In this document: one piece after another, positions 23,270 to 32,381 of the stretch
How the letters are laid out: every line of letters starts with the position of its first letter
Position numbering within the stretch: the stretch's first letter is position 1
Source of the DNA: Rhizobium giardinii bv. giardinii H152
GTDB lineage: Bacteria > Pseudomonadota > Alphaproteobacteria > Rhizobiales > Rhizobiaceae
Assembly: GCF_000379605.1 (NCBI RefSeq)
Contig: NZ_KB902591.1
Location: 1-49,797 of the forward strand
Length of the DNA stretch: 49,797 bases
Reading direction: 5' to 3'
Program-made: the position numbers and the translations under genes
The notes under the pieces: model-generated
Database searches by the model: none
Seen by the model: only the letters and a program-made list of their open reading frames with translations
What the model was told of the DNA's origin: nothing

Positions 23270-23386
23270 TCGAGCCTGTTCTTTACTCTGGTGCAAAAAC
23301 GCTTTATCACCCGCGCGTCAATTTGCCGGGTCTCCGGCCATCAACACCACCCGCATTCGTTGGCGGGACTGGACAAGGAAGAAATC

Positions 23387-25375
23387 ATGCCTGACGCTGT
23401 TTCCCTTACATTTCCCGATGGTTCCGTCCGCGGTTACGCCGCCGGCACGACGGGCCGTGACGTCGCCGAATCTATCTCCAAGTCGCTTGCAAAGAAGGCC
23501 ATCGCGATCGCGCTGGATGGCGAATTGCGCGACCTGTCCGACCCGGTCGTGGCCGGCAAGTTTGAGATCGTCACCCGCGAGGACGCCCGCGCGCTGGAAC
23601 TGATCCGCCACGACACGGCCCATGTGATGGCCGAAGCCGTCCAGGAGCTGTGGCCGGGAACGCAGGTTACCATCGGTCCGGTGATCGAAAACGGCTTCTA
23701 CTACGATTTCGCCAAGGACGAACCCTTCACGCCCGACGATTTGCCGAAGATCGAAAAGCGGATGAAGGAGATCATCCAGCGCAACAAGCCCTTCACCAAG
23801 CAGGTCTGGTCGCGCGACAAGGCCCGTCAGGTGTTTGCCGACAAGGGTGAGAAGTACAAGGTCGAGCTGGTCGATGCCATTCCGGAGAACCAGGACCTGA
23901 AGATCTACTATCAGGGCGACTGGTTCGATCTCTGCCGCGGGCCGCATATGGCGTCCACCGGCCAGATCGGCAACGCCTTCAAGCTGATGCGCGTAGCGGG
24001 TGCCTATTGGCGCGGGGATTCGAACAATCCGATGCTGACCCGCATCTACGGCACGGCCTGGCGCACGCAGGAGGAGCTCGACCAGTACCTGCATATTCTG
24101 GCCGAAGCCGAGAAGCGCGACCATCGCCGTCTCGGCCGCGAGATGGACCTGTTCCATTTCCAGGAAGAAGGCCCGGGCGTCGTCTTCTGGCACGGCAAGG
24201 GCTGGCGGATCTTCCAGACGCTGGTGGCCTACATGCGCCGCCGCCTGGCCGGCACCTATCAGGAAGTCAACGCGCCGCAGGTGCTCGACAAGTCGCTGTG
24301 GGAAACCTCCGGCCACTGGGGCTGGTACCGCGACAACATGTTCAAGGTGACGGTCGCCGGCGACGATACCGACGATGATCGGGTCTTTGCGCTGAAGCCG
24401 ATGAACTGCCCGGGCCACATCCAGATCTTCAAGCACGGCCTGAAGTCCTACCGCGAACTGCCGATCCGGCTTGCCGAGTTCGGCAACGTCCACCGCTACG
24501 AGCCCTCCGGCGCGTTGCACGGCCTGATGCGCGTGCGCGGCTTCACGCAGGACGATGCGCACGTCTTCTGCACCGACGAGCAGATGGCGGCCGAATGCCT
24601 GCGCATCAACGACCTCATCCTCTCGGTCTATGAGGACTTCGGCTTCAAGGAAGTCGTCGTCAAGCTCTCGACCCGTCCGGAAAAGCGCGTCGGCGACGAT
24701 GCTCTGTGGGACCGCGCCGAAAGCGTGATGATGGAGGTGCTGAAGACCATCGAAGCCCAGTCGGAAGGCCGCATCAAGACCGGCATCCTGCCGGGCGAGG
24801 GCGCCTTCTATGGTCCGAAATTCGAATATACCCTCAAAGATGCCATCGGCCGCGAATGGCAGTGCGGCACGACGCAGGTTGACTTCAACCTGCCGGAGCG
24901 CTTCGGTGCCTTCTACATCAACCAGAATTCGGACAAGCAGCAGCCGGTGATGATTCACCGCGCCATCTGCGGATCGATGGAGCGCTTCCTCGGCATCCTC
25001 ATCGAGAACTTCGCCGGCCACATGCCTCTGTGGATTTCGCCGCTGCAGGTCGTCGTCGCGACCATTACCTCGGAGGCCGACGACTACGGCCGCGAAGTCG
25101 CCGAACTGCTGCGTGATGCCGGGCTGAACGTCGAGACCGATTTCCGCAACGAGAAGATCAACTACAAGGTCCGTGAGCATTCGGTGACCAAGGTACCGGT
25201 GATCATCGTCTGCGGCATGCGCGAAGCGGAAGAACGCACCGTCAACATCCGCAGGCTCGGGTCGCAGGCGCAAACGTCGATGACGCTCGACGAGGCGATC
25301 GCCGCGCTCGTCTCGGAGGCAACGCCGCCGGATGTGAAGCGGAAGGCGCAGCAGCGGAAAAAAGCCGCGGCCTGA
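23387..25375 (+). CDS. thrS: threonyl-tRNA synthetase
   Basis: This enzyme charges tRNA-Thr with threonine and edits mis-charged serine. Its 662 residues hold four domains in the usual order: N-terminal TGS (about 1-62), the editing domain with [11 protein letters not shown] and the DLCRGPHM motif, the class II catalytic core ([24 protein letters not shown], and [19 protein letters not shown]) and the anticodon-binding domain ([17 protein letters not shown]). The ATG at 23387 has AAGGAAG 6 bp upstream; a longer frame to the left lacks a ribosome-binding site. No T-box is expected in this group and none is seen in the 117-bp leader. An inverted repeat follows the stop. Confidence 0.98.
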   Translation: MPDAVSLTFPDGSVRGYAAGTTGRDVAESISKSLAKKAIAIALDGELRDLSDPVVAGKFEIVTREDARALELIRHDTAHVMAEAVQELWPGTQVTIGPVIENGFYYDFAKDEPFTPDDLPKIEKRMKEIIQRNKPFTKQVWSRDKARQVFADKGEKYKVELVDAIPENQDLKIYYQGDWFDLCRGPHMASTGQIGNAFKLMRVAGAYWRGDSNNPMLTRIYGTAWRTQEELDQYLHILAEAEKRDHRRLGREMDLFHFQEEGPGVVFWHGKGWRIFQTLVAYMRRRLAGTYQEVNAPQVLDKSLWETSGHWGWYRDNMFKVTVAGDDTDDDRVFALKPMNCPGHIQIFKHGLKSYRELPIRLAEFGNVHRYEPSGALHGLMRVRGFTQDDAHVFCTDEQMAAECLRINDLILSVYEDFGFKEVVVKLSTRPEKRVGDDALWDRAESVMMEVLKTIEAQSEGRIKTGILPGEGAFYGPKFEYTLKDAIGREWQCGTTQVDFNLPERFGAFYINQNSDKQQPVMIHRAICGSMERFLGILIENFAGHMPLWISPLQVVVATITSEADDYGREVAELLRDAGLNVETDFRNEKINYKVREHSVTKVPVIIVCGMREAEERTVNIRRLGSQAQTSMTLDEAIAALVSEATPPDVKRKAQQRKKAAA

Positions 25376-25405
25376 CCTTTAGCCGCGTGGCGAATGATGA
25401 CGGGC

Positions 25406-25433
25406 GGGAGGTTCGCGCCGGCGCGGACCTCCC
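25406..25433. terminator. 28-bp near-perfect inverted repeat after thrS
   Basis: GGGAGGTTCGCGCC and GGCGCGGACCTCCC pair throughout with a single T-G pair. It lies 31 bp after the thrS stop. There is no U-tract, so it may be a 3'-end stabiliser or processing hairpin. Confidence 0.5.
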
Positions 25434-25575
25434 GGCGCCTGTCAGAAAACTGTAACGCTCGCGGACTATCCGATTGAGCTCCAGGCTGCGGCACCGAATA
25501 AGCGCCGCCGGACGAAATTCAAAAAGCTTCTGTGCTGCGTTCGCCGGACGCGCCTTTGACGGAACGAGGGACAAC

Positions 25576-26418
25576 GTGCAGTTCAAGGAACTGTCCTACG
25601 CCAATGAGAATGATCGGCGGCTGAAGCGTTGGTTCATCCGCGCGATGGAAGGGCTTGCAGGGCGCAATCGCTATGGCAGGCTCTACAATCAATGGCGCCA
25701 AAATGTCGTCGGCAGAAGCGATCGGGTTTTCGGCGAGATGCTGGAACTGATCGATGTGCGCCTGCGCATCGATGGCGAATGGCCGCCGCGCCATCTGCCG
25801 GATACGCCGATCGTGATCGTCGCCAACCACCCCTTCGGCATTGGCGACGGCATCGCCGTCTTGTCGCTCGCCGAACAGCTCGGCCGTCCGTTCCGGGTGC
25901 TGATCAACAATGAGCTGATGAAGGTGCCGGAGATGGCGCCTTATTCGCTGCCGATCTCGTTTGAGGAAACCAGGCAAGCGCTGGCGCTCAATATGCAGAC
26001 GCGCCACGAGGCGGTTCGTCTCTTGAAGGAGGGCGTAACGCTCGTCGTTTTCCCGGCCGGAGGCGTCGCGACGGCCAGGCGGGGCTTTGGCCGCGCGGAA
26101 GATCTTCCTTGGAAAATGTTTCCGGCAAAACTCATCCAGGCCGCCAGGGCGAGCGTCATCCCGATCTATTTCGAGGGCCAGAACGGCCGGCTGTTTCATC
26201 TTGCCAGCAAGGTATCGATGACGTTGCGCATTTCGCTGCTCATTCGCGAGTTTCGCCGGCTTTCCGGGACGACGATCTCGTCGCGCATCGGCATCTTGAT
26301 CGCCTGGGAAGAGCTCAGCGCGATTGCGGACCGTAAGGATATCCTGACGCGGATTTATCAGGCCGTCTTTTCCATGGCGCCGCCGCGTCGACGGTCTCTC
26401 GGCAAGGCCGTTTCCTGA
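25576..26418 (+). CDS. lysophospholipid acyltransferase-family protein (PlsC/hemolysin-like)
   Basis: This 280-residue membrane-associated acyltransferase probably transfers an acyl chain to a lysophospholipid or related lipid at the cytosolic face. Family motifs are VANHPFGIGDGIAVL (the NHP...D active-site box), an NNELMKVPEMAPYSLPISF segment, VVFPAGGVATAR (the FPxGG box) and ASVIPIYFEGQN. It resembles the OlsA/PlsC-like hemolysin subgroup rather than classical PlsC, since histidine and aspartate are separated by five residues instead of four. GTG 25576 has GAGGGACAAC upstream; the open frame to the left has no protein character. A secreted-protein gene lies 9 bp past its stop on the other strand. 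Confidence 0.88.
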   Translation: MQFKELSYANENDRRLKRWFIRAMEGLAGRNRYGRLYNQWRQNVVGRSDRVFGEMLELIDVRLRIDGEWPPRHLPDTPIVIVANHPFGIGDGIAVLSLAEQLGRPFRVLINNELMKVPEMAPYSLPISFEETRQALALNMQTRHEAVRLLKEGVTLVVFPAGGVATARRGFGRAEDLPWKMFPAKLIQAARASVIPIYFEGQNGRLFHLASKVSMTLRISLLIREFRRLSGTTISSRIGILIAWEELSAIADRKDILTRIYQAVFSMAPPRRRSLGKAVS

Positions 26419-26427
26419 CAGAGACGC

Positions 26428-27435
26428 TCAATCCTGCGCGTCCGCCGCCCCGTTGGCCGCCGGCTGCGATCCCTTGTCGTCCAGCAAGACCTCGACATCG
26501 GTATTGACGCCAGCCTTCACTGTGAAATCCCGCTGGAAAATCTTCTCGTTGTTGCGGGCAATCGCCGTATAGCCGCCCTCGGCGAGAACCAGCGTCGGGA
26601 AGGCGCCGACGCTTTCGCTGACGACGTCGCCGGAAGAGGTGAGGATCGACCAGGCGGTATCGGCGATCGCTTCGCCGCCCGGTTCCGATACCAGCTTCAG
26701 GGTCAGCTTCGCGGCCCGGTGCTGGATCGTCGCTTCGGTCAGTTTTCCTGCCTCGATCTGGATATCGGCGCGAATGACCGCATTGACCGAACCGTAGTTG
26801 GACACCACGTGATAGGTGCCGGTGTTCAGCCGGACCACGGTGCCCGGCTTGACGTCGGCGACGACGAGCGCACGCTCGCCATCTTCCTTCTCGTCTGCGG
26901 AAAAAATCGAGAAGCTCAGTTCACCCGGGGGAATGCGCACATCGCTGCCGGAGACCGCGTTCAGCATGACGCCGCCGGCGTCTAGAACGAGGACCTGCTT
27001 TTCAACCGGGCCTGCCTCCGCGATCTTGATCTTGCGGGTCGCGCCGGCGCGTCCGAAGGCAACGTTGACGAAATATTCGCCGGGAATAAGCTGGAATGCC
27101 GCCGAGCCGCCTTCCGAAGTCGCCAGAAGCGGCAGCTTGCCGTCTGAGCCGGGGATGGGGCTGAAAACGCGCCAGGTGAGGCCCTGTTCGACCGGCTTGC
27201 CCTTTTCGGTCAGCAGCGCTTCAAGCCGTATGTCCTTGGCGCTTACGCCTTGCGTCACCGCTTCGGGACCCAACGGATTGAAGCTGTTGAGCTTCGGCAT
27301 CTTGTGCGGCGAGGCTATGGCCGGGAAGCTCTTGAATGGATCCGCAAGATCTTCGGCGCGTGACGCGGGACCACCGGTGACAGTGAAAACGACTGCTGCA
27401 AGGACTCCAAGAAACTGACCGGTCGTGATGCGCAT
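26428..27435 (-). CDS. secreted protein with three tandem beta-sandwich-like repeats
   Basis: This 335-residue protein has a signal peptide (MRITTGQFLGVLAAVVFTV..., cleavage near GGPASRAED). I do not recognise a family by name. Three repeats of about 80-86 residues can be aligned by eye: about 71-154, 155-240 and 241-320. Each has a W or F followed by S (TWRVFSP, SFSIFSA, AWSILTS), then a G-Y turn (PGEYFVNV, TGTYHVVS, GGYTAIA), a basic/isoleucine strand (RKIKIAEAG, ADIQIEAG, RDFTVKAG) and a valine-rich strand. The pattern is typical of carboxypeptidase-regulatory or Ig-like beta sandwiches. It is probably periplasmic, with adhesive or structural function. ATG 27435 is chosen; GGAAG lies about 12 bp upstream. 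Confidence 0.8.
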   Translation of the reverse strand: MRITTGQFLGVLAAVVFTVTGGPASRAEDLADPFKSFPAIASPHKMPKLNSFNPLGPEAVTQGVSAKDIRLEALLTEKGKPVEQGLTWRVFSPIPGSDGKLPLLATSEGGSAAFQLIPGEYFVNVAFGRAGATRKIKIAEAGPVEKQVLVLDAGGVMLNAVSGSDVRIPPGELSFSIFSADEKEDGERALVVADVKPGTVVRLNTGTYHVVSNYGSVNAVIRADIQIEAGKLTEATIQHRAAKLTLKLVSEPGGEAIADTAWSILTSSGDVVSESVGAFPTLVLAEGGYTAIARNNEKIFQRDFTVKAGVNTDVEVLLDDKGSQPAANGAADAQD

Positions 27436-27560
27436 GAGGGAGTTGACTTCCTGAGTGTGTGGCTCCACTTGAAGCGCCGGTATGGCAATTTCGTGGCTGC
27501 CCCTTTGATGCGAAATGCGATGGCGAGGTTCGGCGGCAAAACTAGTGGAAATGGACGGCG

Positions 27561-28145
27561 ATGAAAACTGAAATCAGTCTGCGTGAGTATCTGGCGACCC
27601 GCCGTTCCATTCCGGCCTTTCAGATGGGCGGTCCGGGGCCTGGAACGGCGGAAATCGAGGAGATGCTGAAGCTCGCCTCCCGCGTTCCCGATCACGGCAA
27701 ACTCGCGCCCTGGCGCTTCATCGTCTATCGCGGCAAGGAGCGGGCGCGAATCAGTGGCGAGCTTGCGAAGATGGCGCTTGCCGCCAAGCCTGATCTTTCG
27801 GAAGAGATGATCAAGGTAGAAAACACGCGCCTGACCCGGGCGCCCGTTGTCGTTGCCGTCGTCAGCAAGGCGGCACCGCATTTCAAAGTTCCGGAATGGG
27901 AGCAGCTCATGTCCGCCGGTGCCGTGTGCCTCAACCTGCTGATGGCAGCCAACGCGCATGGCTTTGCTTCCAACTGGCTGACGGAATGGTACGCCTTCGA
28001 TGAAAAGGCCTATCCGCTGCTTGGCGTGCAGCCTGGCGAGAGAATTGCAGGCTTCATCCATATCGGCACGCCGCAGGTGCCGCCGACGGAGCGCCCGCGA
28101 CCGGAACTGGCAGACATCGTCACCTGGGTTGGCGAGGACGCGTGA
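27561..28145 (+). CDS. nitroreductase-family flavoprotein
   Basis: This 194-residue FMN enzyme is probably dimeric in the cytosol. The N-terminal [18 protein letters not shown] carries the FMN-phosphate arginines (RRS), and [18 protein letters not shown] the second FMN-contact loop. The C-terminal part has [20 protein letters not shown] and [13 protein letters not shown]. The length and DHGKLAPW motif fit the YdjA-like branch of nitroreductases. Physiological substrates may be quinones, nitro compounds or enones. The stop codon overlaps the start of a flavin-reductase-like gene, so the two are co-translated. They may share flavin chemistry. Confidence 0.92.
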   Translation: MKTEISLREYLATRRSIPAFQMGGPGPGTAEIEEMLKLASRVPDHGKLAPWRFIVYRGKERARISGELAKMALAAKPDLSEEMIKVENTRLTRAPVVVAVVSKAAPHFKVPEWEQLMSAGAVCLNLLMAANAHGFASNWLTEWYAFDEKAYPLLGVQPGERIAGFIHIGTPQVPPTERPRPELADIVTWVGEDA

Positions 28146-28747
28146 TGTTTTACGAGACCGGGCAAAACGCCCACGGCCTTGCCCATGATCCCTTCAAGGC
28201 GATCGTCTCGCCACGGCCGATCGGTTGGATCGGTTCGCGGGCGGCCGACGGCAGCCTCAATCTCGCGCCGTATTCCTTCTTCAACGCGATCAGCGACACG
28301 CCGAAGCTGGTGATGTTCTCGTCATCCGGCCGCAAGGATTCGGTCCGCAATATCGAGGAAACCGGCGAATTCACCGCCAATTTCGTCAGTCATGACCTCA
28401 AGGACGCAATGAACATGACATCGGCACCGGTGGCGCACGGCGAGAGCGAATTCACCCTTGCCGGATTGACGCCGGTCGAAGGCAGGCTGGTACGGGCGCC
28501 GTTCGTCGCCGAGGCCTATGCGGCGCTCGAATGCAAAGTGACGGAGATGTTCCAGCCGAAGGCTCTCGATGGTTCGACCTCCGAAAGCCACATGGTGATC
28601 GGGCAGGTCGTCGGCATCCATATTCGCGAAGAGGCGATAAAGAACGGGCGATTCGATATGGCCAAGGTCAGGCCAATCGGCCGCATGGGCTACATGGATT
28701 ACTGCGACGCGGGCGACGTCTTCGAGATGTTCAGGCCAAGGCGCTAG
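28145..28747 (+). CDS. flavin reductase-like (DIM6/NTAB, FMN-binding split barrel) protein
   Basis: This 200-residue FMN-binding split-barrel protein carries the motif SPRPIGWIGSRAADGSLNLA (the family PxPVxxVTT-like loop) and APYSFFNAISDTPKLVMFS, followed by a central FTANFVSHDLKDAMNMTSAP. These proteins reduce or bind FMN and supply reduced flavin to partner oxygenases or act as reductases. GTG (28142) or ATG (28145) can start it; both overlap the nitroreductase stop. The tight coupling suggests that the pair function together, for example in reductive detoxification. This is inference from gene order. Confidence 0.9.
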   Translation: MFYETGQNAHGLAHDPFKAIVSPRPIGWIGSRAADGSLNLAPYSFFNAISDTPKLVMFSSSGRKDSVRNIEETGEFTANFVSHDLKDAMNMTSAPVAHGESEFTLAGLTPVEGRLVRAPFVAEAYAALECKVTEMFQPKALDGSTSESHMVIGQVVGIHIREEAIKNGRFDMAKVRPIGRMGYMDYCDAGDVFEMFRPRR

Positions 28748-28752
28748 GCAGG

Positions 28753-29475
28753 TCAGCCCGACGCGAGCGCCGGCAGCTGGGCGGCGTTGCGCGCGATCAC
28801 GCCGGAAAAGCCGTCGGCACGGCTGACATCTCGTATTGCGCGTAACTCCTCGGGCAATAACGGCTCTTCGGTAAGCAGTTCATAACGGGGAAGACTGGCC
28901 TGCGCAGCCTTGAGCACCGTGGCTGCGCGGGCAAACAAGGCCGGCGCGCCGGGGCCACCGGCCGTAGCGCCGTTCGCCGGGCTGGCTGTCACTTTTGCCA
29001 GCGCCGCACCATCGAAGATCAGCCCCTTCAGGCGCTCCGAGGCTCCGCCAATTGCTTCTGCCGAGAGAAAGAACGCCAGCAACGCGCCGACCTCGGCAAG
29101 AATGGCGAGCGATCCGGCCACCAGCCCGTTTTCCGCTTCCGCAACGCGCAGCATGACATCGAATTTCTGGATATCGGTCACGCCGCCACAGCGTGACAGC
29201 ACGAAGCCGTCCGGTCGCGCCGCTACAAGGCTTGAAAGCGCCTCTTGACCGTTGTCGCCGTCCGGCATGCCGATACGCAGAAGCGTTGGCCCCTTGATGC
29301 TGTCTGATGCACGACTATCGAGGATCGGCTGTACCCTGTCGGCTGCTGTCGCCCAGTCGCTGACGATGTCGACAATCACGGTGACGGGCTGGTCGGCCGG
29401 TACGTCCGCCGGCATCAGCGCCTCCGTTGGCGCGCAGAGCAGCGAAGGCATGATATCGAAACGGTTAACGGACAT
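28753..29475 (-). CDS. HpcH/HpaI aldolase / citrate lyase beta-like protein with degenerate site
   Basis: This 240-residue protein has a CitE-like beta/alpha barrel layout: a core RIGMPDG (family RVN strand), FVLSRCGGVTDIQKFDVML (family PKVE strand) and LKGLIFDGAALA. The residues expected for metal and acyl-CoA binding are mostly changed: K of PKVE is R or absent, the second barrel glutamate in the IET motif is not found, and the GAEDF-like motif reads FDGAALA. It may be a pseudoenzyme or have a different substrate. It converges with the flavin reductase gene (5-bp gap) and diverges from the DUF2336 gene. Confidence is moderate because the similarity is weak. Confidence 0.6.
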   Translation of the reverse strand: MSVNRFDIMPSLLCAPTEALMPADVPADQPVTVIVDIVSDWATAADRVQPILDSRASDSIKGPTLLRIGMPDGDNGQEALSSLVAARPDGFVLSRCGGVTDIQKFDVMLRVAEAENGLVAGSLAILAEVGALLAFFLSAEAIGGASERLKGLIFDGAALAKVTASPANGATAGGPGAPALFARAATVLKAAQASLPRYELLTEEPLLPEELRAIRDVSRADGFSGVIARNAAQLPALASG

Positions 29476-29552
29476 GGTGAACCAATCTTAAACCTTTAAT
29501 CGCTAACATACATCGAGACTAAAATGTGGTGTTGGTGTGTAGTGAGGCGTTG

Positions 29553-30692
29553 GTGATCATTCAAGCATTTCTTCGCTGGGTCGAAACCGCGAAAACCGGG
29601 GATCGGGTTCGGGCAGCGTCGGCTCTGGGCCGGGCCTACGTGACGGCGGAGATGAATTCGCTCGACCATCATGCCGCCGAAATGGCGATGACCTTTCTTC
29701 TGGATGACCCGTCGCCGAAGGTGCGGCTGGCGCTCGCCGAGGCTGTTGCCGATTGCAACCGAATCCCCCGCTCGATCATCCTGTCGCTGGCCGAAGACCA
29801 GCCGGAAACCGCCTATGCCGTGATTTCCCGCTCGCCCGTGCTGAACGACATGGATCTCGTCGATCTCGCCGCCAAGGGGACGGCGGAGACACGCGCCGTC
29901 ATCGCCGCGCGCCGGGCCATGTCGCCACCGGTTGCCGCTGCAATCGCCGAGATCGGTGGCGAGGAAGAAGTACTGATCCTGCTCGAAAACGAGCATGCCC
30001 GATTTTCCTGCCGGACGTTGAAGCGGTTGAGTGACCGGCTTGGTCACCTCTGGTCGATCCGCAACCGTCTGCTCGATCGCGACGACCTGCCGGCGGACGC
30101 CCGCCACGCGCTGGTCGAGAAGGTCGGCGCGGCCTTGTCCAGCTTTGGCCTGGTGCAGGCAGCGATTGGCGGGCGGCGCGTCGAACGCATTACCCGTGAA
30201 GCCTGCGACAGGGCAGCCGTCGATATGGCCGGAGCCGTGCATGCCGATCAGATTCCGGCACTGGTCGAACATCTGCGGGCGACCGGCCGTCTGACCCCCG
30301 CCTTCCTGCTGCATACCCTGTGCTCGGGCAGGATCGATTTCGTCGCTGCGGCCATTGCCAACCTGTCGGGCGTAACAGACAAGCGGGTGCGTTCGATCCT
30401 CTCCGATGGGCGGATCCACGCCATTCGCGCCTTGTTCGAAAGCGCCGGCCTCGGCTCCGATGTGAGCGCGCCCTTTGCCGAGGCGATGATGCTGTGGCGC
30501 AAGGAAAACCGGTCGGCTTCTGTCGGCGCGAGCGCCACCATTTCCTCTGTCCTGCTGTCGAAGTTGCGGGGCAGAAGGCATGCTTCGGAGGCATCCGGCG
30601 GGCTTGCCGATATCATCGAGAAATTGACGATTGCCGAGCAGCGGCAGACAGCCCGCGACTATGCCCGCCTGGCCGCCAGGGACGCTGCCTGA
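29553..30692 (+). CDS. DUF2336-family protein
   Basis: This 379-residue soluble, almost all-helical protein is typical of the alphaproteobacterial DUF2336 family, with HEAT-like repeats. Repeated helical units are seen: HAAEMAMTFLLDDPSPKVR, VRLALAEAVADCNRIPRSI and ILSLAEDQPETAYAVISRSP. A cluster near residue 125-140 reads AVIAARRAMSPPVAAAIAE. Its function is not established; in related bacteria it occurs in varied contexts. The GTG start at 29553 has GTGAGGCG upstream; GTG/TTG codons nine or fewer positions earlier are less supported. Its stop lies 2 bp before the convergent TetR gene end. Confidence 0.85.
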   Translation: MIIQAFLRWVETAKTGDRVRAASALGRAYVTAEMNSLDHHAAEMAMTFLLDDPSPKVRLALAEAVADCNRIPRSIILSLAEDQPETAYAVISRSPVLNDMDLVDLAAKGTAETRAVIAARRAMSPPVAAAIAEIGGEEEVLILLENEHARFSCRTLKRLSDRLGHLWSIRNRLLDRDDLPADARHALVEKVGAALSSFGLVQAAIGGRRVERITREACDRAAVDMAGAVHADQIPALVEHLRATGRLTPAFLLHTLCSGRIDFVAAAIANLSGVTDKRVRSILSDGRIHAIRALFESAGLGSDVSAPFAEAMMLWRKENRSASVGASATISSVLLSKLRGRRHASEASGGLADIIEKLTIAEQRQTARDYARLAARDAA

Positions 30693-30694
30693 GG

Positions 30695-31267
30695 TCAGGC
30701 GCAGGTTGCGGCTCCGAGCAATCGCATCAGCGCGGAGAGCCGCCCGTTGAGCCCGTCCAATCCATTCGACGCTTTCTTGATGCCATCCAGGCAGACGTAG
30801 AGAAGATCGGTCAGCGTTGCCGCGGAAAGCCCGGTGGCTGACAGCGAGATTTCACCTCTGGATACCGCTTCCGTCAGGGCGTTTTCCATCAGCGAACGCA
30901 GGCGGGTAGAGGTCGCCGCCATCGTATCGCTGGCCAGCGCCATATTGGCCTCGAACAGTTCCTGCCCGTGCGTGCTGGCTCTCACTGGACCGAACAGGAC
31001 CGTCGTGAAATCCGTCAGCGCCGCCTCCAGGCGGACAAGGAAAGGTTTCTCCGATGCAAGGGCAGCTTCGGCCGCCTTCAGCGCTTCTCCGTGATGCCAT
31101 TGCATCAGCGAGCGAAAAAGGTCGTCTTTATTTCGAAAGTGCAGGTAGAGCGCGGCGCGCGACATCATGGCGGCATCGGCAATATCCTGCATCGACGCCT
31201 TCTTGAAGCCATAGCGGGTAAAGACATCCGCGGCGGCCATGACGATGTGCTGCTTCCTTTCGTCCAT
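30695..31267 (-). CDS. TetR/AcrR-family repressor
   Basis: This 190-residue regulator has an N-terminal HTH (residues 5-50) with the typical AADVFTRYGFKKASMQDIAD and AALYLHFRNKDDLFRSL. Its C-terminal ligand domain is helical (LEAALTDFTTVLFG, MALASDTMAATSTRLRSL). It is divergent from an NAD(P)-dependent aldehyde/ketone reductase gene with a 90-bp shared promoter region that contains TGTCA/TGACA repeats. It almost surely represses that gene and itself, the usual TetR arrangement; the ligand may be the reductase substrate or a toxic aldehyde. The ATG at 31267 lacks a strong Shine-Dalgarno. Confidence 0.92.
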   Translation of the reverse strand: MDERKQHIVMAAADVFTRYGFKKASMQDIADAAMMSRAALYLHFRNKDDLFRSLMQWHHGEALKAAEAALASEKPFLVRLEAALTDFTTVLFGPVRASTHGQELFEANMALASDTMAATSTRLRSLMENALTEAVSRGEISLSATGLSAATLTDLLYVCLDGIKKASNGLDGLNGRLSALMRLLGAATCA

Positions 31268-31276
31268 GCAAGTGAA

Positions 31277-31309
31277 TTGACACTTTGGACTAAAAATGTC
31301 AAACTGACA
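31277..31309. promoter_or_regulatory. TGTCA/TGACA repeat cluster between TetR gene and reductase gene
   Basis: TTGACA at 31277-31282, then a perfect TGTCA-AAC-TGACA dyad at 31297-31309; further TGACA-like copies follow to about 31335. This is the expected place and form of a TetR operator controlling both divergent genes. Confidence 0.5.
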
Positions 31310-31357
31310 AAATAGACAAGAAACGTCAGAATGACAGATCCAACAGGAGATCAGGCA

Positions 31358-32377
31358 ATGCAGACAAAAAACGGGCCGGTCGTCGTTACCGGCATTGGAG
31401 GTTTCCTCGGAACGCATGTTGCGGCGCGATTGCTGCGCGCCGGCTACGATGTTCGCGGCACGTTGCGCTCGCTGAAAAGAGCAAACTCCATCGAGACGGC
31501 GATCCGCTCTGCAGATGGCGCCACTGCCGGCGAGCTGTCCTTCGTCGAGGCCGATTTGCTGTCCGACAATGGTTGGAAAACGGCGTTTTCCGGGGCGATC
31601 GGCGTGATCCACACGGCGTCACCATTCCCCTCGACCGTGCCCCGGGACGAAAACGAGCTCATTCGGCCCGCTCGTGAGGGAACGCTGCGTGTATTGCGGA
31701 ACGTGAAGAAAGCGGGCATCCGCCGCGTTGTCCTGACGTCGTCAATCGCGGCGATCAACTATGGTTCGGGGAGGGCGCCATTTACCGAATCTGACTGGAC
31801 CGATGTCGAAGGCCCGCTGGCCGCGCCTTATTACAAGTCCAAGACCCTCGCGGAGCGTGCCGCATGGGATTTTGCCGGCGAAAACGATCTGGAACTCGTG
31901 GTGATCAATCCCGGCATGATTCTCGGACCCATTCTCGGCAAGGATTCGGCGACTTCGGTTGGGGTCGTGAAAAACCTGTTGAAAGGTCGCTATCCGGCCG
32001 TGCCCGATTTCAGCATGTCGGTGGTCGACGTGCGCGATGTCGCCGAGGCGCATGTCCTTGCGTTGACCGTCCCGGAGGCTGCGGGCGAACGTTTCATCGC
32101 CGGGGGCGAGGCCCTGTCATTGAAGGATATTGCCGGCGTGCTGAAACGCGACTTTCCCGCCTATGCGCGCAAGCTGCCGAAATTCGTACTGCCCAATTGG
32201 CTGGCCCGCCTTGCCGCGCGCTTCGATCCGGGTCTCAAGCTGATCATCGACGAGCTGGGCCGCGATGCGCGTGTCTCCAACGAAAAGGCCAGGCGGGTTC
32301 TCGGCTGGAAACCGCGATCGGAAGAGGACGCAATTCGTGCCAGCGCCGAAAGCCTGATCGCCGCCGGTCTGGTGTAG
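31358..32377 (+). CDS. NAD(P)-dependent extended SDR, aldehyde/dihydroflavonol reductase-like
   Basis: This 339-residue Rossmann enzyme has an N-terminal nucleotide motif VTGIGGFLGTHVAARLL (GxxGxxG) and the conserved LTSSIAAINYG. The active-site Y-K lies in YYKSKTLAERAAWDF (YxxxK). It is of the dihydroflavonol-4-reductase/aldehyde-reductase type, probably reducing carbonyl compounds with NADPH (R near the second strand: RGTLRSLKRA). AGGAG upstream of ATG 31358 selects this start over one nine codons earlier. Divergent and likely controlled by the TetR repressor. Confidence 0.93.
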   Translation: MQTKNGPVVVTGIGGFLGTHVAARLLRAGYDVRGTLRSLKRANSIETAIRSADGATAGELSFVEADLLSDNGWKTAFSGAIGVIHTASPFPSTVPRDENELIRPAREGTLRVLRNVKKAGIRRVVLTSSIAAINYGSGRAPFTESDWTDVEGPLAAPYYKSKTLAERAAWDFAGENDLELVVINPGMILGPILGKDSATSVGVVKNLLKGRYPAVPDFSMSVVDVRDVAEAHVLALTVPEAAGERFIAGGEALSLKDIAGVLKRDFPAYARKLPKFVLPNWLARLAARFDPGLKLIIDELGRDARVSNEKARRVLGWKPRSEEDAIRASAESLIAAGLV

Positions 32378-32381
32378 CCGC

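Noticed and set aside
23318..25273. Open frame of 651 codons opposite thrS
   Set aside because: Antisense shadow of an unmistakable threonyl-tRNA synthetase; residue composition is rich in H, R and D as expected for a mirrored frame.
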